Of a stretch of 64,000 nucleotides of DNA, positions 43,255 through 52,335 are shown one piece after another (within the stretch, counting starts at the first letter, position 1; the number at the start of each line of letters is the position of its first letter). The translations under genes were made by a program, and so were the position numbers. This DNA comes from Alphaproteobacteria bacterium. GTDB lineage: Bacteria; Pseudomonadota; Alphaproteobacteria; UBA9655. Where the stretch lies: positions 43,034-107,033 of the forward strand of contig JAGONT010000005.1 of NCBI GenBank assembly GCA_017992885.1. Direction: 5' to 3'. The notes below the pieces were generated by a model that ran no database searches, was not told where the DNA came from, and saw nothing but the letters and a program-made list of their open reading frames with translations.

Positions 43255-45117
43255 TTATTGTTTCCAAGTAGCATAAGCGGCTTGTTTAGCTATTTCAGAA
43301 GTCTTAAAATAAAGTATCTCTCCTCTGTCATCACTAAGATATCCACCATCATTAAAGCGTGCACAGTATCCTTTTCTGCCAAATGCGGCTCCTGAAAAAA
43401 TTTTAACAAGACGATCAAAGCTTGAAGGAACTTTTATTGGCCGTGGATCAGACGAAGGACATAGTCTTGTATCAAATGGATCTGAACTCTCATCGAAAAT
43501 ATCCGGGAAGAAAGTGGGTTGTGAAGACGTTTGTGGCTGGGAAAAATATTCTTGTTCCAAGCAATCAAGTTCAGCAAGAACTTTTGGGTCGTTGAATATA
43601 TCATCTTCATTGTCAGTAAGAATCGAATCAGTTGAAGAACGTGATCCTTGTGTGGATAAAGTTGGGGCAACACGTGGCATTTCAAAATGCCTCTCTGCAG
43701 TTTCCTTAAGCACAGACCAAAGTGATCCTTCATCCAAACTCGTCTCTTCTCGGGTTCTCAAGAATAAGGCCTGCGCAGCTTCCCTAGCTTCTTCCTCAGT
43801 TTTAAAATAAAGGATTTGTCTTCTATCGTCTCTAAGATAGTCACCACCATTAAGACGAGCACAATATCCTTTTTTACCAAATGAAATCCCTGAGAAAGTT
43901 TTAAAGAGGTGATCAGAACCTGGTGAAGATACTACTGATGAGCTCTTGGACCTTTTTACATTCTCAGGTGATTGCTCAGCTCGAGACCTTTTAGGGGAGG
44001 ATACTATTTCTCTCAGCTTTATTGGTAAAACAAGTTTTCCAAGAGCAGTTCCTTCAAAGGCTTGAATCATATGATGAGCAATATCGCCTCTCACACTGAC
44101 CGACATTTCAAAATTATTTGCGCCATGATCAATGGCAGACACAGCGGATAACCAATTGAAAGAGCCTTCACAAATCAAATCATCATCAGCAAGAAGTGTT
44201 TTTGCATGAAAGTCGGGCTGTGTATTATAAGAAAAATTAGGATAAGTAGTGTGTAATTTATTTAAAAGAGAAAAGATTCCTCTCTGCTCTTCCGGTGTTC
44301 GACAAGGAGAAGGAAGGGTGATGAGCTGAAGATGAACTCCTCTTTGTTGAAGATTATGGAGAAGCGGAGAAGTAAGTGTGCTTTGCAGTTTCTCAAGCCT
44401 TATAAAAGGCGAAAAGAGCAAAACTCTTGTTTTTGCTTTCTCGAGAGCTTCATCTAAAAGAATGCCATGAGCCTCTGGCGTTCTAAGGGTGTACAAGAAC
44501 TGTCCAGGTGCAAATTGATATTCCCCCGTTGAGAAAGCATCTTTATCGCTTAGGAATGTCTGCTGACCACGTACGTTCTCATATTTTATGCTTTGATAAA
44601 AACGTAGTCCTTGCCAAATATCATGAATAAGTCCAGAAGTTAACATCCCTGTGGCAACAATTGAGGCATTGGAAGAATTTTCTCTCGAATCCGAGAGCCA
44701 ATTATAAGAACCGATGGCAACAGCACTTCTGTCTTTTATGACACATTTAGAATGGTTTATGGCTGGTTCAAATATAGCACAGTGTTCAGCAATCATAGAC
44801 AAATCAGCGTAATCTTCTTCTGAATACCAAGGGCGATTTTCATAATAGATGTATACCTTAACGCCTCGAGCTGCAGCATCGAGGATAGCTTGGCCAATCT
44901 CTTCCTCTAAAAGTCTTTTAGGGGAGACAGTATAGCTTGAGATCATGACCTCTTTTGTAGCTGTATTCAGAGTTTGTTTCAAAAATTCAGTATGATCTGC
45001 ATCAGAAACCAGACGTCTTGCGTATAAAGGTGTAGGATCCAGGGGTCTCTCATCTTCCAAGGCACATAAAGGGGTGAATTTGACGGTAAGTAATAAAAAT
45101 AATATATAACGTAGCAT
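43255..45117 (-). CDS. Secreted phospholipase-D-superfamily protein with duplicated C-terminal repeats
   Basis: 620 residues with a signal peptide (YILFLLLTVKFTPLCALE). Two PLD half-sites are present: NHSKCVIKDRSAVAIGSYNW (H122, K124) and FHAKTLLADDDLICEGSFNW (H304, K306), both ending in G-S-x-N-W, so a two-motif active site acting on phosphodiester bonds (lipid or nucleic acid) is plausible. After residue ~370 there is a disordered region and two copies of a ~45-residue module: FSGISFGKKGYCARLNGGDY (from ~410) and FSGAAFGRKGYCARFNDGGY (from ~575), each followed by ILYFKT. Export suggests a toxin or effector; the target is unknown. Confidence 0.8.
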   Translation of the reverse strand: MLRYILFLLLTVKFTPLCALEDERPLDPTPLYARRLVSDADHTEFLKQTLNTATKEVMISSYTVSPKRLLEEEIGQAILDAAARGVKVYIYYENRPWYSEEDYADLSMIAEHCAIFEPAINHSKCVIKDRSAVAIGSYNWLSDSRENSSNASIVATGMLTSGLIHDIWQGLRFYQSIKYENVRGQQTFLSDKDAFSTGEYQFAPGQFLYTLRTPEAHGILLDEALEKAKTRVLLFSPFIRLEKLQSTLTSPLLHNLQQRGVHLQLITLPSPCRTPEEQRGIFSLLNKLHTTYPNFSYNTQPDFHAKTLLADDDLICEGSFNWLSAVSAIDHGANNFEMSVSVRGDIAHHMIQAFEGTALGKLVLPIKLREIVSSPKRSRAEQSPENVKRSKSSSVVSSPGSDHLFKTFSGISFGKKGYCARLNGGDYLRDDRRQILYFKTEEEAREAAQALFLRTREETSLDEGSLWSVLKETAERHFEMPRVAPTLSTQGSRSSTDSILTDNEDDIFNDPKVLAELDCLEQEYFSQPQTSSQPTFFPDIFDESSDPFDTRLCPSSDPRPIKVPSSFDRLVKIFSGAAFGRKGYCARFNDGGYLSDDRGEILYFKTSEIAKQAAYATWKQ

Positions 45118-45568
45118 AATTCCCCTTATAAAAATAATTTGTACTTTTTATATTTATCTATCTAAAAAAAAATATCAAGGAGGATTTCTCTACTCGTGGT
45201 TTTTTGGGAGATACGTAACCCTAAAAACGCAGTTAAGTTATCTCGTCACTGATAGAAGCTTTTAATATCTCCATTTTGCAGGGGCAAAATCATTCACCTG
45301 TTTAGTGCATCAACATTCAGATAAATTCCTTTAATGATTCAGAACGCTTATAGAAATAATCCAGAGTACTGACTAAAGAAGCTTTCAGATGCATGATTTC
45401 ATTCTTTAAAAGTGCACTTCTATATACCATGCGCATCTTTCACAGCAGTTCTCTCCTCTCCCCTCGCTCTGGTTTACTGCAGCTGATGAACGAAGGGCAT
45501 ATTTTTTCACTATACTTAATTCAATCGTTTCAATATAATAAAAATTGATAAAAAAATAATAGGGATAT
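45118..45568. other. Intergenic region upstream of the biosynthetic operon
   Basis: About 450 bp between divergent transcription units. It must hold promoters for both the PLD gene (minus) and the operon (plus). Only the operon -10 candidate at 45534-45539 can be pointed to. No other gene, RNA or repeat recognised. Confidence 0.4.
45534..45539 (+). promoter_or_regulatory. Candidate -10 box for the biosynthetic operon
   Basis: A perfect TATAAT lies 29 bp before the ATG of the first operon gene, which also has an AGGGAT ribosome binding site. No good -35 hexamer is at the right distance, so an activator may be needed. Confidence 0.35.
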
Positions 45569-46459
45569 ATGAAAATTCTCATTACAGGTTCTGAAGGGCT
45601 GATAGGAACCGCAATTTTTGAACGTCTCAAAAAGCTAAATATAGATACGATTCACTTTGATAAAAAGTTTCCCCTAAAACACCCTTATTATGGTGACATT
45701 CTCAATAAGGATAAATTGGAAGCTGCAGTAGCTGATTGTGATGGTATTGTTCACTTGGCAGCTGTTTCAAGGGTTATTTGGGGCGAAAAAAATCCGGAAC
45801 TTTGTTGGAAGACAAACTATGAAGGCACCTGTTCTGTTGTTGAAAGTGCTCTTCTCTCTCCTAAAAAACCTTGGATTCTTTATGCAAGTAGCCGTGAAGT
45901 CTATGGGAAACCACCTGTCCTCCCAGCAATTGAAGAAACTCCCTACAATGCCATAAATATTTATGGAGAATCAAAAATAGAGGCTGAAAAAGCAATTTTA
46001 GGGGCCCGTGAAAAAGGTCTTCAGACAGCAATTGTTAGGTATTCTAACGTCTATGGATCTCTAAATGATCATCATGACCGCGTTATCCCAGCTTTTTGCA
46101 AAGCTGCAGCGACGGGAAGTCCTATAAGAGTCGATGGATTTTCTAATACCTTTGATTTTACTTATATCGATGATGTAGTTGAAGGAACGTTAAAAATTGT
46201 CTCATTGCTCTGTGAGGGTAAAAATCCGCTTCCTCCTTTTCACTTAACAACTGGCCAAGAAACATCCTTACGAGAAGCTGCAGAGCTTGCGAATCAAATT
46301 GGGAAAAAACAATCCGAAATTATTGAGGCTCCTTCAAGGCAGTATGATGTCCCAAACTTTTGCGGTGATTCAACCAAAACTAGGAACATTCTAGGGTGGA
46401 ACCCAAAGGTAGGTATAGAAGAAGGAATTGAAAGACTAACCAAGCTATTTCAAAAATAA
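45569..46459 (+). CDS. NAD-dependent nucleotide-sugar epimerase/dehydratase (extended SDR)
   Basis: 296 residues. The Rossmann motif TGSEGLIG (6-13), the catalytic YGESK (Y132, K136) and the serine-containing YASSREVYG before it are those of extended SDRs that work on UDP- or dTDP-sugars (epimerases, 4,6-dehydratases or decarboxylases). It is the first gene of the operon ending in galU and ugd, so UDP-glucose or UDP-glucuronate derivatives are likely substrates. The exact reaction cannot be fixed. Confidence 0.85.
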   Translation: MKILITGSEGLIGTAIFERLKKLNIDTIHFDKKFPLKHPYYGDILNKDKLEAAVADCDGIVHLAAVSRVIWGEKNPELCWKTNYEGTCSVVESALLSPKKPWILYASSREVYGKPPVLPAIEETPYNAINIYGESKIEAEKAILGAREKGLQTAIVRYSNVYGSLNDHHDRVIPAFCKAAATGSPIRVDGFSNTFDFTYIDDVVEGTLKIVSLLCEGKNPLPPFHLTTGQETSLREAAELANQIGKKQSEIIEAPSRQYDVPNFCGDSTKTRNILGWNPKVGIEEGIERLTKLFQK

Positions 46460-46486
46460 ATTATTAATAGAATATGAGGTTTGCGT

Positions 46487-47827
46487 GTGATTATCCTTAA
46501 AATTATCCATGGATATCCAATGCGATTTAATGCTGGGTCTGAAGTCTATAGCCAGCTTCTTTGTCATGAATTAGCCCAAGAACATGACGTTCATGTTTTT
46601 ACAAGGGAAGAGGATGTTTTTCAATCGGATTATGGCATACATCAAGAAGAAGACACTTTAGATTCTCGTATCAAAGTGCATGTGATCAATATGCCTAAGC
46701 TTCGTCTGCTTCAACGCTATCAACACACGGTGGTGGATCAAAAGTTCGAACTTCTTTTAGAAGAGATAAAGCCTGATATCGTCCATATTGGACACCTCAA
46801 TCATCTTTCAACATCACTCGTAAATGTTATTCATAAAAAGAACATTCCCATTGTTTTTACTCTACACGACTACTGGCTCATGTGTCCTCGAGGGCAATTT
46901 TTGCAAAGAAACTCTCAAGAGCCATGGGCCCTCTGTGATAGCCAAGAAGATTCTAAATGTGCAAGCCACTGCTTTACAGGTTTTTTCTCAGGTTCTTCAG
47001 AAGATCAAGAATCGGATGCTGCCTATTGGACAAGATGGGTTTCTCAACGTATGAATCACATTCAGGACGTTGTGGCTAAAGTTGACCTATTTGTTGCTCC
47101 TTCTCAGTATCTCCTCTGTCGATTCAGAGACGAATTTAAGATTCCTAAAGAAAAGCTCACTTATCTAGATTATGGATTTAACCTTGAAAGGTTAAAAAAT
47201 AGGTCAAGAGTTTCTCATGAGCTTTTTACATTTGGATATATTGGAACCCATATTCCTGCAAAAGGCATTCAAGACCTGATCATTGCTTTCTCGCATGTAA
47301 AAGAAGATTGCCTTTTGCGTATTTGGGGACGATCTCGTGAAGAAACAGCAAGTCTACAATCTATTGTTTCGACTCTACCTTCTCATGTGCAAAAACGTAT
47401 TGAATGGAAACCAGAATATAGAAATCAAGAAATTGTTGCAGATGTTTTTAATCATATTGATACGTTGGTTGTTCCCTCTATCTGGGTTGAAAATTCCCCT
47501 CTTGTGATCCATGAGGCTCTTCAAGTTCGCCTTCCTGTTATTACTGCGAATGTTGGAGGGATGGCAGAGTACATTCATCATGGTGTTAATGGTCTTTTAT
47601 TTAAACATAGGAACCCCGTAAACCTTGCTGCACAAATGAAAGTACTTGCTTTAAATCCAACTTATGCCGCTCAATTAGGCTCCAGAGGATACCTTCAATC
47701 AAAAACAAAAGATATTCCATGTATAAAAAAGCACGTTAGCGATATTGAAGCAATTTATCACAACCTTCTCATAGAAAAAGGAAAAAGAGTTTATGCAAAA
47801 ACCTGGCCCATGGCGAATCACCTTTGA
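46487..47827 (+). CDS. Glycosyltransferase family 4-type (GT-B fold)
   Basis: About 446 residues. The N-terminal domain starts IILKIIHGYPMRFNAGSEVY (the glycine-rich acceptor loop), and the C-terminal donor-binding domain shows FGYIGTHIPAKGIQDLIIAF and SPLVIHEALQVRLPVITANV, the E-x7-E-type retaining GT4 signature. GTG at 46487 has GAGGT six bases upstream; a TTG at 46481 is also in frame. It would transfer a sugar from a nucleotide donor at the cytoplasmic face. Its 3' end overlaps the radical SAM gene by 35 bases. Confidence 0.85.
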   Translation: MIILKIIHGYPMRFNAGSEVYSQLLCHELAQEHDVHVFTREEDVFQSDYGIHQEEDTLDSRIKVHVINMPKLRLLQRYQHTVVDQKFELLLEEIKPDIVHIGHLNHLSTSLVNVIHKKNIPIVFTLHDYWLMCPRGQFLQRNSQEPWALCDSQEDSKCASHCFTGFFSGSSEDQESDAAYWTRWVSQRMNHIQDVVAKVDLFVAPSQYLLCRFRDEFKIPKEKLTYLDYGFNLERLKNRSRVSHELFTFGYIGTHIPAKGIQDLIIAFSHVKEDCLLRIWGRSREETASLQSIVSTLPSHVQKRIEWKPEYRNQEIVADVFNHIDTLVVPSIWVENSPLVIHEALQVRLPVITANVGGMAEYIHHGVNGLLFKHRNPVNLAAQMKVLALNPTYAAQLGSRGYLQSKTKDIPCIKKHVSDIEAIYHNLLIEKGKRVYAKTWPMANHL

Positions 47828-48824
47828 TACCAATCCAGACCAATGTAACTTTAAGTGCGTTATGTGTGAGTGTTTCTCACCTTATAGTGATGTTAAAGAA
47901 AAGCGCGTAAAAGCTGGAATTTCAAAAAGAAAAATGGATATTAACCTCATTCGGCAGGTTCTTGAACAAGCGCAGGGAACTCCCTTAAGAGAAATTATAC
48001 CCTCAACAATGGGAGAACCCCTTTTATACCCTGAATTTGAAGAAATCATAGAGCTTTGTAAAAAGTATAATATTAAACTTAACCTAACGACAAATGGCTC
48101 ATTTCCTCGAAAAGGGGCAGAAGAATGGGCAAAACTGTTAGTCCCCATAACCTCTGACATCAAAGTTTCTTGGAATGGGTCAACGAAGGAAACGCAAGAA
48201 AAAATTATGATTGGCGCTCATTGGGAAAGTGGTCTTGAAAATTTAAGAACTCTCATTCGCATCCGAGATGAACATGCCAAGCAAGGAGGAAACCGGTGTC
48301 GAATTACTCTCCAGCTTACTTTCTTGGAAGCTAATGTAAATGAACTTTGCGATATTGTGGAATTAGCAATTTCTTTAGGAGTTGATCGAATAAAAGGACA
48401 CCACCTATGGGCGCACTTTAAAGAGATTAAAGAACTCTCTATGAGACGCAATACGCAAGCTATTGAGCGGTGGAATCGTGTTGTCAGAGAAGCAAAAGAG
48501 ATAGTGAGTCATCATCCTTTGCCAAACGGAGAACTTCTTATTTTAGAACATATAGAGGAGTTGAGCACAGAAGCTGTTACTGACCTCAATCCAGGGGGAG
48601 TATGTCCTTTTCTAGGGCAAGAGGCATGGGTTAATACGGAAGGAAGATTCAGTCCTTGTTGTGCTCCCGATGAGCTTCGAAAAAGCTTAGGAGATTTTGG
48701 AAATCTTTACAAAAACACAATGGAAGAAGTTTGGACAAGTGAAGCCTATCAAAATTTGCGCCAAACCTATCAATCTCACCCTTTATGTATTGGCTGCAAT
48801 ATGAAAAAACCTCAGGCGGCTTAA
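47793..48824 (+). CDS. Radical SAM enzyme with SPASM-type C-terminal domain
   Basis: 343 residues. The [4Fe-4S]-SAM motif is C18-x3-C22-x2-C25 (DQCNFKCVMCEC), followed by the GEPLLYPEFEEII region. The C-terminal SPASM/twitch-like segment carries extra cysteines (GGVCPFLGQEAWVNTEGRFS, PCC and HPLCIGC) that could bind auxiliary clusters. Such enzymes modify peptides, sugars or other small molecules by radical chemistry. Its start lies inside the GT4 gene, indicating coupled translation. No obvious precursor peptide was found nearby. Confidence 0.85.
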   Translation: MQKPGPWRITFDTNPDQCNFKCVMCECFSPYSDVKEKRVKAGISKRKMDINLIRQVLEQAQGTPLREIIPSTMGEPLLYPEFEEIIELCKKYNIKLNLTTNGSFPRKGAEEWAKLLVPITSDIKVSWNGSTKETQEKIMIGAHWESGLENLRTLIRIRDEHAKQGGNRCRITLQLTFLEANVNELCDIVELAISLGVDRIKGHHLWAHFKEIKELSMRRNTQAIERWNRVVREAKEIVSHHPLPNGELLILEHIEELSTEAVTDLNPGGVCPFLGQEAWVNTEGRFSPCCAPDELRKSLGDFGNLYKNTMEEVWTSEAYQNLRQTYQSHPLCIGCNMKKPQAA

Positions 48825-48828
48825 CGTT

Positions 48829-50499
48829 ATGAAGTCTTCCCTTAATGAAATAGCAATCTCTCCTTATGAAACTCATCATATCTTTGAGAACCGCCCTCTC
48901 TACTCGACTCGATTTCAAAGCGTTCTAAAATATCATCTGCCGGGACTTGCACCCGCTAAAGATTTGACGGGAGCGTTTCATATTACCTTAGAAGGGAATC
49001 CTGCATATCAAGAGAGATTTAAACAAACTTTCGGCTTTTACTGTTCTTATGCGGCTGTAGAGACAGATACAGGATGGTGCCATATTGCAGCGGATGGAAA
49101 GCCTATCTATAAAGATCGATACGCTTGGTGTGGAAATTATCAAGAAAACCTCTGTCCTGTGAGAGACTCACAGGGGAATTATTTTCACATTGATCTTCAA
49201 GGAGCGCGTATATATCCCGTTAATTATCGTTATGCTGGAGATTTTAAGGACGGAATTGCCGTGGTGTGTCATGAAAATGGAAAGAGTTCTCATATAAATA
49301 CCCACGGTGCATTGATTCACTCAAATTGGTACCATCAGCTAGATGTTTTCCATAAAGGCTTTGCACGTGCTAAAGATGAAGAAGGATGGTTTCATCTCAC
49401 AAAAGAAGGGGTGCCTGCCTATTCTCATAGATTTGTAGATATTGAACCTTTTTATAATGGGCAAGCCCATGCTCAAACTCGTGGGGGTGCTCTCGTTATT
49501 ATTAATGAAACTGGAGACGTAATAAGAGAGGTTTCATCTAGCCAAAATGATTTCATGAGTGAGCTGTCGAACGATCTTGTCGGATTCTGGAAATCAGAAA
49601 CAATAAAGCTTGCGGTTGACTTAGGGCTTCTAGATGGACTCCCTGCAACAACCGATGAAATTGCAGAAAGATGTCATATTCCTAGCACAAACATGCAAAG
49701 AGTTATGAGAGCTTTAGGTGAAGTTGGACTTGTGGAAAGAGCAAATGAAGTGTGGGTACTAACAAACAAAGGACAGCTCTTAACTCCAACGAATAAATCC
49801 TTTATGGCTGCCGCTAGTCAGATGTGGTCAAAAGTACAAAATGAGTGGAGTTATTTAAAAGAAAAACTACTGAGCACAGATGTGCGTCATCATCCTACGT
49901 TTAAGGAAGAAACAACGAGTCAAAAGGAATTAGAAATTTATCGTCGCGCTTTGGAAGGATATGCTCAACGAGATTTTGTGGAAGTTTCTAAATGGTCAAG
50001 TTGGAGCCAACACTCTTCTATAGTCGCTTTTGGACAAACCGGCATCACTCTCTTACATGAAATTATTAAAGAACACTCTTCAATTTATGGAATCCTTGCT
50101 CATGAGAATAGGCCTCTTTATCATTTTGATATTGCCCCTCTTTTGCAAAATAGACTCACCCAGGTTTTGATAGAGTATGACAAAGAGTGGCCTATAAAGG
50201 CAGAAGCTGCTTTAATGCCTCGGTTCTTACATTATTTTCCAGATAAAGATGTCCTGAGTCTTTTAGAAAAAACGAATAGAATTCTTCCAAATTCTGGACT
50301 CCTCTATCTTTTTGAGATGGTCTTAGATCCGCATAGTGCATCAGGAGGGCTTTTAGATTTAAACATGCTTGCAGAATCAGGAGGAGGGTTAAGGACATTT
50401 AACCAGTGGGAAACCCTTTTGGCTAAAGCCGGCTTTTCTATAAAAAAATCTCAATCCATAAAACCCTATTTATATCTTATCCAAGGATGTAAACAGTGA
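48829..50499 (+). CDS. WG-repeat domain fused to an O-methyltransferase-like domain
   Basis: 556 residues. Residues ~40-240 form about five WG-like repeats (GWCHIAADGKPIYKDRYAW, YFHIDLQGARIYPVNYRYAG, GWFHLTKEGVPAYSHRF). Residues ~250-345 are a winged-helix dimerisation domain (FWKSETIKLAVDLGLLDGLP, MQRVMRALGEVGLVERANEV), and the remainder is a class I methyltransferase fold ending YLFEMVLDP, as in plant/bacterial O-methyltransferases. The usual glycine-rich SAM motif is not clear; the equivalent segment reads SIVAFGQTGITLLHEI, so SAM binding may be weakened or different. The gene follows the radical SAM gene by 4 bases and overlaps the next GTG by 4. Confidence 0.75.
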   Translation: MKSSLNEIAISPYETHHIFENRPLYSTRFQSVLKYHLPGLAPAKDLTGAFHITLEGNPAYQERFKQTFGFYCSYAAVETDTGWCHIAADGKPIYKDRYAWCGNYQENLCPVRDSQGNYFHIDLQGARIYPVNYRYAGDFKDGIAVVCHENGKSSHINTHGALIHSNWYHQLDVFHKGFARAKDEEGWFHLTKEGVPAYSHRFVDIEPFYNGQAHAQTRGGALVIINETGDVIREVSSSQNDFMSELSNDLVGFWKSETIKLAVDLGLLDGLPATTDEIAERCHIPSTNMQRVMRALGEVGLVERANEVWVLTNKGQLLTPTNKSFMAAASQMWSKVQNEWSYLKEKLLSTDVRHHPTFKEETTSQKELEIYRRALEGYAQRDFVEVSKWSSWSQHSSIVAFGQTGITLLHEIIKEHSSIYGILAHENRPLYHFDIAPLLQNRLTQVLIEYDKEWPIKAEAALMPRFLHYFPDKDVLSLLEKTNRILPNSGLLYLFEMVLDPHSASGGLLDLNMLAESGGGLRTFNQWETLLAKAGFSIKKSQSIKPYLYLIQGCKQ

Positions 50500-51494
50500 G
50501 CTGCTCCTCTAGTAACAAAGAGTTTCAAGAGAATGGCTTTGTTGTTATTAAGAACGTAATTCCTCTTCCTATCATCGAGCGATTAAGAAAGGATGTTTTT
50601 AAAAAAATAAGAAGATGTTCTGAACAATTGGAAGTTTTAGAAGAAGATTATCTTTCAGCTGTTAGTCGATGGGTTGCCCCTTCACCTATCACTGCAAATG
50701 TACCTTCATCCCTTTTAAATACTTTGATGCAAGAAACGCAAAAAATAGGGGGAGGCGCTCCCTGTCTCAGTAAGCTAAATATCATCGGCAAAAATGCACA
50801 TTGCACGGGTTCTGTTCCCTATCACCAAGATATTTCATATTCTCCTCAAGAGCCTTACCAACTTTCAGCCTGGTTAGCGCTGCATGATGTTTTGGAAAAT
50901 TCGGGTCCTTTAGAAGTTATTCCGAAAAGCCATTTAGACCCAATTGTTCCTGCTATAGACTTTTGGTCTCCCGAATTTGTTCCAGCCCTCTCTCTTAAAA
51001 TGTCCGCTCAAAAACTTCTTCTTGTTGCAGGAGATGTTGTTTTCTTTGATTCTCGACTCTGGCATGGTAGTTCTGAAAATAAAGATTTATCTCCTCGCTA
51101 TGCCTTGGTGACGCGATGGACCACTAAAAGTTGGAAGCCCAATCAACCTATTCCTTCTATAATCCCCAAATTCTTTGGAATGTGGACAAGTGGAAAAATG
51201 ACTCAAGACATTTTAGCCCAAGGACTACAAGTTTATTTTGATAAGAAAGAAGCTGATTTTGTGAGGCTTATTGATGCGTGGATCGAGGCATTAGAAAATA
51301 ATAAGTTACCATTTTACATTGACGTTCCTCAGGTTATAAAAAACTTAAAAAAAATAAAAATTCTTCACTTAGCCTTTGTTAAACATAATGGGGGAGATGC
51401 AACGGGAACCATCTATAAGAATCTTTGGAACAGTTTTTTATCTTCTATGGCTGAACACCTACACCAAATTCAAAAGAAAAGAGGCGCTGTATGA
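50496..51494 (+). CDS. PhyH-type Fe(II)/2-oxoglutarate dioxygenase
   Basis: 332 residues, GTG start overlapping the upstream stop (GTGA) with AGGA upstream. The iron-binding triad is seen as H110-x-D112 (PYHQDISY) and H190 (FFDSRLWHGSSENK), with R201 in PRYALVTRW as the 2-oxoglutarate anchor. The segment NSGPLEVIPKSH is typical of the phytanoyl-CoA dioxygenase family, many members of which hydroxylate or halogenate amino acids and natural products. A C-terminal extension of ~90 residues is unrecognised. Part of the operon. Confidence 0.85.
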   Translation: MSCSSSNKEFQENGFVVIKNVIPLPIIERLRKDVFKKIRRCSEQLEVLEEDYLSAVSRWVAPSPITANVPSSLLNTLMQETQKIGGGAPCLSKLNIIGKNAHCTGSVPYHQDISYSPQEPYQLSAWLALHDVLENSGPLEVIPKSHLDPIVPAIDFWSPEFVPALSLKMSAQKLLLVAGDVVFFDSRLWHGSSENKDLSPRYALVTRWTTKSWKPNQPIPSIIPKFFGMWTSGKMTQDILAQGLQVYFDKKEADFVRLIDAWIEALENNKLPFYIDVPQVIKNLKKIKILHLAFVKHNGGDATGTIYKNLWNSFLSSMAEHLHQIQKKRGAV

Positions 51495-52327
51495 ACCCCA
51501 TCAAAAGAGAATATGAAAAACAAGGATTTTGTCTTATTCCCAAGGCATTACCCGAGCCTCTTGTTGCTAATTTACTCAAAGCTACCCAAAATACCTTAAA
51601 AAATGAAGAATTTTCCTATGATTTTTGTACGATTAACGAAAGCAAACATATACATAAAGTAAAGTATATGTTTGAGAAGGATGAGATTTTTTTAAAAGCT
51701 CTCGTTCATGATTCTATTCTTGCCATCATACTTTCTCTTATTGACGATCCACAATCTATTGTTCCTACTTGGGAAGATATGCTCATTAAAATTCCTCATG
51801 CAGGCATTCCGGTTACTGTGCATCAGGATCTTGCCTTACAATCAGTAAAAACATCTGTTTTTAGTCTTGGCATTTATTTGCATGAGGCTCACCATAACCC
51901 TGTTTATTACCTTCCAGAGAGCCATAAGCTAGGATCTCTTACGCGAGATGAAATTTATGAAGTTTATCATCAACAAAAAAGTAACTTTGTTCCTGTTTAT
52001 GCAAATGCTGGAGATATTTCTGTTCATAACGTAAAAACAGTTCATTTTTCTGAAGAAAATAAAACTCCCCATCCACGATACACCTGGTACTTAGAATTTC
52101 GTACTAAAGATCAGTTAATGAAAGATAGCCCTTGGGATGATGAGTGGATTGCTCGTCGGAGAGCTATTTGGATTCATGCCCTGCAGACCTATCAAAATAA
52201 TAAAGACTATCTCATTCCCGATAAAAACGAGATGCTTCCTTATATGAATCCCTTGAATCTTCGTATTTCTCATACGAATGAAACGATACAGTATGACATG
52301 AAAAGCCCTTATAACCACTTTGTTTAG
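51491..52327 (+). CDS. Second PhyH-like Fe(II)/2-oxoglutarate dioxygenase
   Basis: 278 residues with ATGA overlap. The triad is H111-x-D113 (VTVHQDLAL) with a distal histidine in DISVHNVKTVHFSEE (H179 or H185) and an arginine at HPRYTWYLEFR (R196). The N-terminal KQGFCLIPKALPEPLVANLL is the usual family beginning. It is distinct from its neighbour (little obvious sequence identity beyond the motifs), so two different oxidation steps are likely. Confidence 0.8.
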   Translation: MNPIKREYEKQGFCLIPKALPEPLVANLLKATQNTLKNEEFSYDFCTINESKHIHKVKYMFEKDEIFLKALVHDSILAIILSLIDDPQSIVPTWEDMLIKIPHAGIPVTVHQDLALQSVKTSVFSLGIYLHEAHHNPVYYLPESHKLGSLTRDEIYEVYHQQKSNFVPVYANAGDISVHNVKTVHFSEENKTPHPRYTWYLEFRTKDQLMKDSPWDDEWIARRRAIWIHALQTYQNNKDYLIPDKNEMLPYMNPLNLRISHTNETIQYDMKSPYNHFV

Positions 52328-52335
52328 AGGGAAAA

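Noticed and set aside
45569..48824. Ribosomally made peptide precursor gene for the radical SAM enzyme
   Set aside because: I looked for a short Gly/Cys/Thr-rich frame near the radical SAM gene; none with a credible start was seen, and intergenic spaces in the operon are too small.
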